Of a stretch of 30,241 nucleotides of DNA, positions 7,073 through 14,406 are shown piece by piece; position 1 is the first letter of the stretch, and each line of letters begins with the position of its first letter. The stretch comes from Caccovicinus sp964425595 (lineage in GTDB: Bacteria; Bacillota; Clostridia; Lachnospirales; Lachnospiraceae): assembly GCA_964425595.1 (NCBI GenBank), contig CAYRMW010000030.1, positions 1-30,241 of the forward strand, written 5' to 3'. The notes beneath the pieces were generated by a model, which saw only the letters and a list, made by a program, of their open reading frames with translations, ran no database searches and was not told where the DNA came from. The position numbers were made by a program, and so were the translations under genes.

Positions 7073-8326
7073 TTATTTCAGATTCTCATTGTAATATTCC
7101 GTGGTGGTGGACAAAACCTCCGCCGGAGTCATCTCGCCCAGCATCATGGACTGCAGATTCTTAAACAGGGTGTCATACAGAGAGCTTGCTCCCTTAAATA
7201 CCGGCAGCGTCTGGAAGGTGTCGGTGTATTCCTCATCGGTAAACAGCGCAGCAAACCGCTCGTCTCCGGCGTACTCCTCATCCGCTGTGATCGGCGGCTG
7301 GCTGGACAGCTTCTCATGGAACTGCGACATCACCTCCGCGCTGGTCACATATTTCATCAGCTCAGCGGCAAGCTCCTTATTCTCACAGGAATCAAACAGC
7401 ACCAGGGAATCCGCCGCCACAAAGGTCCTGGTATCCGCCGGACCGGACAGGACCGTGAAATCCCAGTTGATATCCGTGATCTTGGCCGCGTTGCTGGACG
7501 CGATGATGATCATGGCCGTCTCGCCGTTCTTGAAGGGCTCGACCGTATCGTCATTGGACGTCGCGGAAGACGGCAGATATCCATCCTCCATCAGGCTGTA
7601 GAGGAACTCTGTCGCCTCCAGGCCCGCGTCGGTATCGATCGTAAGATTGCCGTCATCATCGACAATATCTCCGCCTGCGCCCCAGAAATAGGGCCAGAAG
7701 ATCTCATTCAGGGAACCGTAATGCGGATTGCCCCAGTCCTGCATGATCGGCGCGATGTCCGGATTGCTCTCCTGGATCGCCTGGCAGGCTTCCACCAGCT
7801 CATCCCAGTTTGAAGGGATCTCGGTAATTCCGGCCTCGTTCAGGATGTCCATATTGGCGAGCAGCAGACGCGGATTGCCGACAACGACCGGCAGCGCGTA
7901 CTGTCCGTCCTGGATATTCCCCAGATCCCAGTAAAGATAATTTTCCTTCTCTTCGTCGGTGAAATACTCATCAATATCTACGATGGCGCCCATGTCGATG
8001 TAATCATAAAACATCTCCATGTACAAATACCCGACATCCGGACCGTCATTGGAATTGATTCCGGTCAGGTATTTCTCTTCATAGCTGTCCCACGGGACGA
8101 TCTCTACATTGACGGTGCAGTTGTTCTCCTCCTCAAAGGAAGCAAGTACTTCCGCCCAGAACTCCTCATCCGTCAGGTCGCCGTCGGAAGACGCGTAGGT
8201 CGGAAACCAGAAATTCAGCTCCGCGGAAGCGCTGTCCGACGAACTGCTGCTCCCGCTGCAGCCGGTCAGCATCCCTGCCGCCATCATCCCGGATACCGCG
8301 CAGATCGTCAATTGCCTTTTCTTCAT
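7073..8326 (-). CDS. Sugar ABC transporter substrate-binding lipoprotein (family 1)
   Basis: A 417-residue extracellular solute-binding protein of the MalE-like family 1. The start is taken at the ATG at 8326, because it is followed by a lipoprotein signal (MKKRQLTIC...MLTGC, lipidated C23) and preceded by GGTGGT; the frame extends 30 codons further upstream without a good site. A Ser-rich linker follows the cysteine, then LNFWFPTY, a typical first strand of family 1 binding proteins, and aromatic-rich segments such as NPHYGSLNEIFWPYFWG and a C-terminal LKNLQSMMLGEMTPAEVL. It is the first gene of the operon with two permeases and the GH123-like enzyme, and would bind the glycan on the outer face of the membrane. 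The exact ligand is unknown. Confidence 0.92.
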   Translation of the reverse strand: MKKRQLTICAVSGMMAAGMLTGCSGSSSSSDSASAELNFWFPTYASSDGDLTDEEFWAEVLASFEEENNCTVNVEIVPWDSYEEKYLTGINSNDGPDVGYLYMEMFYDYIDMGAIVDIDEYFTDEEKENYLYWDLGNIQDGQYALPVVVGNPRLLLANMDILNEAGITEIPSNWDELVEACQAIQESNPDIAPIMQDWGNPHYGSLNEIFWPYFWGAGGDIVDDDGNLTIDTDAGLEATEFLYSLMEDGYLPSSATSNDDTVEPFKNGETAMIIIASSNAAKITDINWDFTVLSGPADTRTFVAADSLVLFDSCENKELAAELMKYVTSAEVMSQFHEKLSSQPPITADEEYAGDERFAALFTDEEYTDTFQTLPVFKGASSLYDTLFKNLQSMMLGEMTPAEVLSTTTEYYNENLK

Positions 8327-8434
8327 GCTTACGTACCACCTTTCACCATTCAGCCGTCTGCCGGTCCCGGCCGACAGGCAGCGCATTTCGGGGATTAATC
8401 GCGAGTTGACAACCAATATCCCCCTTTTGTGTTT

Positions 8435-8453
8435 CTATAATAGAAAATTATAG
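8435..8453. promoter_or_regulatory. Palindrome with TATAAT at head of sugar operon (candidate promoter/operator)
   Basis: CTATAAT (8435-8441) and ATTATAG (8447-8453) form a perfect inverted repeat with a 5-base spacer, next to a run of nine A residues on the minus strand (8454-8462). On the minus strand TATAAT (8447-8452) can serve as a -10 box, but no good -35 box lies at the right distance, which would fit an activator-dependent promoter. The rest of 8327-8586 shows no gene. Confidence 0.4.
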
Positions 8454-8586
8454 TTTTTTTTTGACTTCTGCGCTATATAAAATTATCCACTTCAGGTACA
8501 GAATTGTCCGGGGACGTGGGGCAGGCATTTTTATGATCACGCTCTCCACCGCGTCAGCCACATGTCAGCTCCTCCAGCTGATGTTT

Positions 8587-9831
8587 TCAGGGCCGTACCT
8601 GTCCATTTCCATAAATGATGTATTTTGTTGTCGTCAGTTCTTTCAGGCCCATCGGACCTCTCGCGTGGAGTTTCTGGGTGCTGATGCCGATTTCCGCTCC
8701 AAAACCAAATTCAGCTCCATCGGTAAACCGGGTGGACGCGTTCACGTAAACCGCCGCCGAATCGATCTCATTCAGAAAGCGCTGGGCGCTTTCGTAATCC
8801 CTGGTCACGATGGATTCCGAGTGCCCTGTGCTGTAGCGGTTGATGTGGTCGATCGCCTCATCCAGGGAATCGACGATCCGGCAGGAAAGGATATAGTCCA
8901 GATATTCCGTTCCCCAGTCCTCTTCGGAAGCGGGGGTAAAGGACGGCTCGATCGCGCACGATCGCGCGTCGCCGCGGACCTCCACCTGCTTTGGGGCCAG
9001 GCGCTCCCGGAGCATGGGCAGAAAACGGCCGGCTGCCTCCTTATGAACCACCAGGGACTCGCAGGCATTGCACACCCCGATGCGCTGCGTCTTCGCGTTG
9101 AACACGATATCCGCCGCCATGGACAGATCCGCGGTCGCGTCCACGTATACATGGCAGTTTCCCGTCCCGGTCTCAATGACCGGAATGGTGCTGTTTTCGA
9201 CCACTGTCCTGATCAGGCCGGCGCCGCCCCTGGGAATCAGGACATCCACATACGCATTCATCCGCATGAAGGACCGGGTCACGGCCCGGTCCGTATCGGT
9301 GATCAGAAGGACCGCATCCGCCGGAAGTCCGCTTTCGGAGAGTCCCCTCCTGATCTGCTCCACGATAGCGCGATTGGAATGGATGGCATCGCTTCCTCCT
9401 TTCAGGATCACCGCGTTCCCGCTTTTAAAGCAAAGGCCGAAGGCATCCGCCGTAACATTCGGGCGCGCTTCGTAGATGATCCCGATCACGCCAATCGGCA
9501 CCCTCTTCTGGCCGATCAGCAGGCCGTTTGGTCGCTTTTTCATGGAAAGCACTTCGCCCACGTGGTCTTCCAGGTCGGCCACCTGGCGCAGCCCCCCGGC
9601 CATACCTTCGATCCTGGCTGAAGTCAGCTTAAGCCGGTCAAGAAGCCCCTGGCTCATCCCGTTTTTCCTGGCGGCTTCCATATCCCGCTCATTCGCTTCC
9701 AGAATCCGGTTCTGCCCGGAAATCAGCGCCTCCGCCACCGTACGCAGTCCCCGATTCTTATCTTCCGTTCCCATGATCCCAAGGGTATGGGAAACTTCCT
9801 TTGCCTTCTGTCCAATTTCCTGAAGCGTCAT
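8587..9831 (-). CDS. proA: Gamma-glutamyl phosphate reductase
   Basis: A 414-residue NADPH-dependent enzyme that reduces gamma-glutamyl phosphate to glutamate semialdehyde, the second step of proline synthesis. It carries the family landmarks PIGVIGIIYEARPNVT (about 112-127), LKGGSDAIHSN (about 143-153), the catalytic cysteine region TQRIGVCNACESL (C254), and GPMGLKELTTTKYI near the end. Length is the family norm. The ATG at 9831 is preceded by GGAGGAGGGAG, an excellent ribosome site that lies inside the coding sequence of the upstream cyclo-ligase gene, giving a 74-base overlap. It is the last gene of the phoH-to-proA run; proB is two genes upstream. No clear T-tailed terminator follows it. 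Confidence 0.97.
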   Translation of the reverse strand: MTLQEIGQKAKEVSHTLGIMGTEDKNRGLRTVAEALISGQNRILEANERDMEAARKNGMSQGLLDRLKLTSARIEGMAGGLRQVADLEDHVGEVLSMKKRPNGLLIGQKRVPIGVIGIIYEARPNVTADAFGLCFKSGNAVILKGGSDAIHSNRAIVEQIRRGLSESGLPADAVLLITDTDRAVTRSFMRMNAYVDVLIPRGGAGLIRTVVENSTIPVIETGTGNCHVYVDATADLSMAADIVFNAKTQRIGVCNACESLVVHKEAAGRFLPMLRERLAPKQVEVRGDARSCAIEPSFTPASEEDWGTEYLDYILSCRIVDSLDEAIDHINRYSTGHSESIVTRDYESAQRFLNEIDSAAVYVNASTRFTDGAEFGFGAEIGISTQKLHARGPMGLKELTTTKYIIYGNGQVRP

Positions 9832-10396
9832 ATGCTCCCTCCTCCGTAATGATCCGGTCCACCCTGCAGTCCCAGGGGTCCGGAATCAATGCATCAATCA
9901 CCTGAAATTCATAAGCCAGCCCCCAGCGCGGATGCGCGGGTTCTTCCTGAAAAAAGCGGTCGTAATAACCGCCTCCATAGCCCAGACGGAGCAAAGACCG
10001 GTCAAAGGCCACGCCAGGCGTCAGGACCAGGCTTTCGCGCGATTCCGCCGGCGGGCAGCCGGCGGCCGGCTCCAGGATCCCCATCGCGCCCGGAGCCAGG
10101 TCTTGCGGGCTGCCGGCCAGGTAAAAACGGATCTGGCGGCCTTCCACTCTGGGCAGGGCCGCCGGAATCTTCCGTCGCCAGAGCTCTTTAAGGATCCCTC
10201 CGGTCCCCGCTTCGTTCCGGATATCCATATACAGATAAACCGGACGCCCGTCCATCAGCCCCGCTTCTTTGGCCAGCCTGAGTGTCCGCGCCGCAATGGC
10301 CTGATCCCATTCCGCTTTCTGCGCCGGCGTCACCAGGCGGCGCAGTGCCGCCACACGCCTCCGGATCTCCTGTTTAGTCTTCTTTTCCGTTTCCAT
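9758..10396 (-). CDS. 5-formyltetrahydrofolate cyclo-ligase
   Basis: A 212-residue enzyme of the MTHFS family, which converts 5-formyl-THF to 5,10-methenyl-THF with ATP in one-carbon metabolism. Motifs: an N-terminal Lys/Arg-rich helix (KKTKQEIRRRVAALRR), the FYL strand, VLTPGVAFD, the ATP/folate signature LRLGYGGGYYDRF, and the closing strand VDRIITE. The ATG at 10396 (METEKK) is chosen by family fit; an ATG at 10426 with a GGGAAAAAG site is also possible, and both overlap the DUF896 gene (by 23 or 53 bases). The conserved domain ends at about IITEEG; the following ~25 residues are encoded within the start of proA and look like a non-conserved tail. Its position between proB and proA is a genomic arrangement rather than a shared pathway. 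Confidence 0.9.
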   Translation of the reverse strand: METEKKTKQEIRRRVAALRRLVTPAQKAEWDQAIAARTLRLAKEAGLMDGRPVYLYMDIRNEAGTGGILKELWRRKIPAALPRVEGRQIRFYLAGSPQDLAPGAMGILEPAAGCPPAESRESLVLTPGVAFDRSLLRLGYGGGYYDRFFQEEPAHPRWGLAYEFQVIDALIPDPWDCRVDRIITEEGAYDASGNWTEGKGSFPYPWDHGNGR

Positions 10397-10595
10397 ACTT
10401 TTCGCCAAGATCTGTGATCGTTCCATCTTTTTCCCGAATGGAGATCTGGTTTAAGTTTCCCCGAAGGCTCCTTCGGATCGCCGCGATATACTCTCTCCGC
10501 AGCTCCTGCTGCTCCTTCTTTTCTTCCTCGCTCAGTCCGACTGCCTGCGATTTGTGGTACAACGTGTTAATGCGGTCAATCTGTTCCTGTCTCAT
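10374..10595 (-). CDS. DUF896 / UPF0291 small protein (YnzC-like)
   Basis: A 73-residue, highly charged helical protein. The pattern IDRINTLYHKSQAVGLSEEE followed by QQELRREYIAAIRRSLRGNL is the hallmark of the UPF0291 (DUF896) family, exemplified by Bacillus subtilis YnzC, a two-helix bundle. Its function is not established; a link to the SOS regulon has been noted in Bacillus. It starts 16 bases after proB, with AAGGAC upstream, and its last codons overlap the cyclo-ligase gene, so it belongs to this operon. Confidence 0.92.
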   Translation of the reverse strand: MRQEQIDRINTLYHKSQAVGLSEEEKKEQQELRREYIAAIRRSLRGNLNQISIREKDGTITDLGEKYGNGKED

Positions 10596-10611
10596 GTCCT
10601 TTGTCCTTTCT

Positions 10612-11475
10612 TCAGCACATGGCGCGCAGATAATCCATCAGATCAAAGTCCCGGTTGCAATGGGCCAGAAAAAGGGTCCCTGTCTCTTCGCCATCCATGA
10701 TCTGCTGGATGATCCCCACGTCCTCTCCGTTGGCGATCACCATATCTGTCCCGCTGTCTGTGGCAATCCGCGCAGCAGACAGCTTAGCGGACATGCCGCC
10801 GGTACCGACATCGCTCCCGGAGGTAGACTTGCCCATGGCCAAGAGCTCCGTATCGATTTCCGTGACCAGGCTGATGAAATGCGCGTCCGTATTCTGCTTC
10901 GGGTCATCGGAATACAGCCCGTCAATATCGGATAAAAGGATCAGCAGGTCCGCGCCCACCAGCGCCGCAACGACCGCGGACAGCCGGTCATTATCACCGA
11001 AGGTATCCACATGCGGGATTTCCGATGTGGATACCGTGTCATTCTCATTCACGATCGGGATCGTGCCAAGCTTCAGGAGTTCTTCAAAGGTATTCTGGGC
11101 ATTGTAGCGTGAACTGTCGCTGATCATGGTATGCTTGGTCAAAAGGATCTGCGCTGCCGTATGGTTGTATTCGGAAAACATACGCTGATACACCATCATC
11201 AGCCGCGCCTGGCCTACCGCCGCGAAAGCCTGCTTTTGCGCCAGGGTGGCCGGCCGCTTCCGGTGTCCAAGCGCCTGCCTCCCGGCCGCGATGGCTCCGG
11301 AGGAAACCAGGATCACATCCCTTCCCCGGCCCTTCAGATCGCAAAGCATCCGCACCAGCTTTTCGATCTTTGCCAGATGCAGATCGCCCGTTTCCGGATG
11401 GGTCAGCGTAGAAGATCCTACTTTGATCACGATCCGTTTTTTTTCTTTCAATCTGGTTCGGTAACCTGTCTCCAT
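10612..11475 (-). CDS. proB: Glutamate 5-kinase, short form
   Basis: A 287-residue amino acid kinase that phosphorylates L-glutamate at the gamma position, the first and normally proline-inhibited step of proline synthesis. Landmarks: VIKVGSSTLTHPETG (ATP/phosphate loop), VSSGAIAAGRQALG, IPIVNENDTV, FGDNDRLSAVVAALVGADLLILLSDIDGLY and GTGGMSAKLSAARIATDSG. The C-terminal PUA domain of longer ProB proteins is absent; the protein is of the kinase-only kind. The ATG at 11475 has GGGGGGAG at ideal spacing; a TTG at 11493 is in frame but would place that site inside the gene. It follows the COG2509-type flavoprotein by 18 bases and pairs functionally with proA. Confidence 0.96.
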   Translation of the reverse strand: METGYRTRLKEKKRIVIKVGSSTLTHPETGDLHLAKIEKLVRMLCDLKGRGRDVILVSSGAIAAGRQALGHRKRPATLAQKQAFAAVGQARLMMVYQRMFSEYNHTAAQILLTKHTMISDSSRYNAQNTFEELLKLGTIPIVNENDTVSTSEIPHVDTFGDNDRLSAVVAALVGADLLILLSDIDGLYSDDPKQNTDAHFISLVTEIDTELLAMGKSTSGSDVGTGGMSAKLSAARIATDSGTDMVIANGEDVGIIQQIMDGEETGTLFLAHCNRDFDLMDYLRAMC

Positions 11476-11493
11476 CTTCCGCTCCCCCCGCAA

Positions 11494-13143
11494 TCATTCA
11501 TCTTTTTTGTCTGAACTGATCCCCGCACCCTCATCCGTCAGGATATCCGGGCAGGCTGACGGCCGGTAACGTCTGGCCAGCTCTTCCGCGGCCTTCAGTC
11601 CGTCCATCGCCGCCGAGGTGATACCGCCGGCGTACCCGGCGCCTTCCCCGCAGGGAAACAGGCCTTTGATCTGGCTCTCCATGCGCTCATCCCGGCTGAT
11701 CCGAACCGGCGAAGAGGTGCGGCTTTCCACGCCGGCCAGGATCGCGTCCGGCCGGTCAAATCCCGCGATCATCCGGCCGAAGGCATCGATCCCTTCCTTA
11801 AGCGAATCCGACACCGCTTTCGGCAGCGCCTCATTCAGGTCAGCAAAGGACGTCTCCCCGGCAAAGGCGGGGGATACGCCGCCGAACGCTTCCGATACCC
11901 GTCCTTTTAGGAAATCGCCGTAAAGCTGCACCGGTATCTTCCCCTTCCCCAGCACGTATGCCCGTTCTTCCAGCTTCTGCTGAAACACGGTGCCGGCAAG
12001 AGGGCCGTCGCTGCCGAAGTCCTCCGGCCTGACGGTCACGATCAGGGCGCTGTTCGCGTTGCGGCCATCGCGGGCATGGAAGCTCATACCATTGACCGCC
12101 AGGCGGCCCGGCTCGGATGAAGCATTCACCACATAGCCGCCGGGACACATGCAAAACGAATACACGCTTCTTTTGTTGGCGCATTGATGCGTCAGCTTAT
12201 AACTTGCCGGACCCAGGATGGCAGCGGCTTTCCGTCCGTACTGCGATTCATCGATCATTTCCTGGGGGTGCTGGATCCGCACGCCGACGGCAAACGCCTT
12301 CGGCTCCATCGGCACCTGACGGGACAGGAGCATATGGAAGGTGTCCCGGGCGCTGTGCCCGATCGCAAGGACCACCGCCCGCGCCGGGATCCGCCGGGCC
12401 CCGTTGATCTCCAGCCCGACAATCTTCCCCTCATCGATGAACAGATCCGTCACCTTGCTGTAAAACTGCACCTGACCGCCCAGCCGGATGATCTCCTCGC
12501 GGATGGCCCGGACGATGCGGCTTAGCTCATCGGTTCCGATGTGAGGTTTGTTCACGTAGCGAATGGAAGGGTCGGCCCCAAACCGGACAAAGAGATCCAG
12601 GACCGCGCCGTTTCGTCCGGCAGGATCTCTGACCAGCGTATTCAGTTTCCCGTCGGAAAAGGTACCGGCGCCGCCCTCGCCAAACTGCACGTTGCACTCC
12701 GGGTCAAGTATTCCGTCTTTCCAGAACTGCTCCACCTTTTTTGTCCGCTCATCTACCGGGCCGCCGCGTTCTAAAAGGACGGGCCGGTATCCGTGCCGGG
12801 CCAGCATCAGACCGCAGAACAGGCCGCAGGGACCGCTTCCCACGATCACCGGCGGACAGTCCAGGATGTCCGTTCCCGGTTCCGGGAAACGGTAAGACTG
12901 ATCCTGCCGGATGGAGACATTGCGGTTTTTACACCGGCGAACGACCGTCTCCTCCCGTCCGCATTCCACATCCAGCACATAGGAATACCGTATCTCCTCC
13001 CGTTTTCTGGCATCGACCGATTGCCTGACGATATGCACTGCCCGGATCTGCTGATCCGGTATCCGAAGAAGCTTCGCCGCCCTTATCTTCAGATCTTCTT
13101 TCGTATGATCAAGCGGCAGCTTTACCTGTGTGATCCGTATCAT
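11494..13143 (-). CDS. FAD-dependent dehydrogenase, COG2509 type
   Basis: A 549-residue flavoprotein. The first ~90 residues (MIRITQVKLPLDH..., I-R-A-A-K-L-L-R-I) form the small alpha/beta domain typical of this family. Then comes a Rossmann FAD site, PPVIVGSGPCGLFCGLMLARHGYRPVLLERGG, and a second FAD segment GAGTFSDGKLNTLVRD. The C-terminus has FPCGEGAGYAGGITSAAMDGLKAAEEL, typical of the family. The physiological reaction is not known to me. The ATG at 13143 follows AAAGGAGACGGGA; the in-frame extension upstream is rejected. The start overlaps the stop of the HI0933-type gene as ATGA, so the two flavoproteins are translationally coupled. Confidence 0.9.
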   Translation of the reverse strand: MIRITQVKLPLDHTKEDLKIRAAKLLRIPDQQIRAVHIVRQSVDARKREEIRYSYVLDVECGREETVVRRCKNRNVSIRQDQSYRFPEPGTDILDCPPVIVGSGPCGLFCGLMLARHGYRPVLLERGGPVDERTKKVEQFWKDGILDPECNVQFGEGGAGTFSDGKLNTLVRDPAGRNGAVLDLFVRFGADPSIRYVNKPHIGTDELSRIVRAIREEIIRLGGQVQFYSKVTDLFIDEGKIVGLEINGARRIPARAVVLAIGHSARDTFHMLLSRQVPMEPKAFAVGVRIQHPQEMIDESQYGRKAAAILGPASYKLTHQCANKRSVYSFCMCPGGYVVNASSEPGRLAVNGMSFHARDGRNANSALIVTVRPEDFGSDGPLAGTVFQQKLEERAYVLGKGKIPVQLYGDFLKGRVSEAFGGVSPAFAGETSFADLNEALPKAVSDSLKEGIDAFGRMIAGFDRPDAILAGVESRTSSPVRISRDERMESQIKGLFPCGEGAGYAGGITSAAMDGLKAAEELARRYRPSACPDILTDEGAGISSDKKDE

Positions 13144-14390
13144 TCCCGTCTCCTTTTCTGAGCCGCTCGGCACCCGGCCGCTTTGCCCGATGACCATGCC
13201 CACTGCAGGTTATATCCGCCGCAAATGCCGTCCACATCAAGGATCTCGCCTGCAAAGTACAGCTCTTCTCTCAGTTTTGATTCCATGGTGGCAGGGTCTA
13301 CCTGACGCACGTCCACGCCGCCGCAGCAGACCTGCGCGTTGGCGAAGGGATTGACTGAACTGACCTGGGCTTCATACTCTTTAATCGCGCGCAGCAGATG
13401 TTCCCGCTGGCGCAAACTAGCGGAAGATGCCGGCTGATCCGGACGGATACCGGACATTTTCAGCAGGACTGCCGCCAGCTTTTTGTGGAGGACGCCCGTA
13501 AAGAAATCTTCGCCGCTCCGGTCTCCAAAATCGGCAAACCGCCTCTCCAGGAAGATCCGGCTTTCCTTCCGGTCCATGAACGGAAGGAAATCAATCATCA
13601 CGCGCACCTTCCTGCCTTCATCCAGCCCCCTGGCAGCAAACCGGCTTAACTGGAACACCGGGATGCCGGATATCCCGTAATCGGTGATCTGCAGTTCTCC
13701 CCGCTCCTGCCACAGCTCCTGATCGCCGACCAGAAGCCGCAGCCCGGCATCCGTGCGGATGCCCGCCAGCTGCCGGTAGTGGTTTCCCTGGCAGCGCAGC
13801 TGCACCAGGGCCGGGAGCGGTTTGATGATCCGGTGGCCGAGGGATCTGGCCAGTGCATAGCCGCTCCCGTCCGAACCGGTATTTGGCGCAGCCTTGGAGC
13901 CGCAGGCCAGGATCACCGCGTCGGCCCGCACTTCACCCCGATCGGTCAGGATCTGATAAGCCAAGCCCCGGCTTTCCCGCACCGGCCGAATCTCATCCGG
14001 CTGCACGCCGGTGCGGATCACGACCCCCAGGCGGCTGCACTCCATCCGCAGGCAATCCAGGACAGCCGATGCCTGGTCGGACAGGGGATAATAGTAGCTT
14101 TCCATCCGGCAATGGCATAAAAGTCCCATGGAAGAAAACCAGCGAAGGGTATCCTTCCACCCGAACTGGCGGATTGCTTCCATGGGAAATTGGGGATCAC
14201 CGCTGCGGTAGCAGGAAGCCTGTATTTTTGCATTGGTCAGATTGCACCTTCCGTTTCCTGTGGAAAGGATCTTCTTTCCTACACGATCCGTGTGCTCTAG
14301 GATGATGACGGAGGCGCCGGACCGGGCTGCCCATATGGCAGCCGTAAGGCCGGACGCACCCCCGCCGATCACCGCTACTTGTTTCTTCAT
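13140..14390 (-). CDS. HI0933-family FAD-dependent oxidoreductase (YhiN-like)
   Basis: A 416-residue flavoprotein. It opens with the dinucleotide-binding motif VAVIGGGASGLTAAIWAARSG and the family signature RVGKKILSTGNGRCNLTN, and closes with GGVDVRQVDPATMESK, then LYFAGEILDVDGICGGYNLQWAWSSG. Between are DAVILACGSKAAPNTGSDGSGY and the substrate-domain insertion usual for HI0933/YhiN. The family's substrate is unresolved in the literature known to me. The ATG at 14390 is chosen because GGAAGGAG lies seven bases upstream; the frame is open for 62 more codons within the flippase gene, which is only an overlapping reading. It lies 16 bases after the flippase gene and overlaps the next flavoprotein by four bases. 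Confidence 0.92.
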   Translation of the reverse strand: MKKQVAVIGGGASGLTAAIWAARSGASVIILEHTDRVGKKILSTGNGRCNLTNAKIQASCYRSGDPQFPMEAIRQFGWKDTLRWFSSMGLLCHCRMESYYYPLSDQASAVLDCLRMECSRLGVVIRTGVQPDEIRPVRESRGLAYQILTDRGEVRADAVILACGSKAAPNTGSDGSGYALARSLGHRIIKPLPALVQLRCQGNHYRQLAGIRTDAGLRLLVGDQELWQERGELQITDYGISGIPVFQLSRFAARGLDEGRKVRVMIDFLPFMDRKESRIFLERRFADFGDRSGEDFFTGVLHKKLAAVLLKMSGIRPDQPASSASLRQREHLLRAIKEYEAQVSSVNPFANAQVCCGGVDVRQVDPATMESKLREELYFAGEILDVDGICGGYNLQWAWSSGKAAGCRAAQKRRRE

Positions 14391-14406
14391 CTGCATCTCC
14401 TTCCTG

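Noticed and set aside
8461..8489. Possible plus-strand promoter (TTGACT, 17 bases, TATCCA)
   Set aside because: No plus-strand gene follows and the -10 match is poor.
8568..8590. Small stem-loop TCAGCT-N5-AGCTGA after proA considered as a terminator
   Set aside because: Only 6 bp and the T-rich side faces the plus strand, where no gene ends.
8461..9621. Plus-strand open frame opposite proA (386 codons)
   Set aside because: Antisense shadow of proA with no recognisable domain; the first ~120 bases lie in the sugar-operon promoter region.
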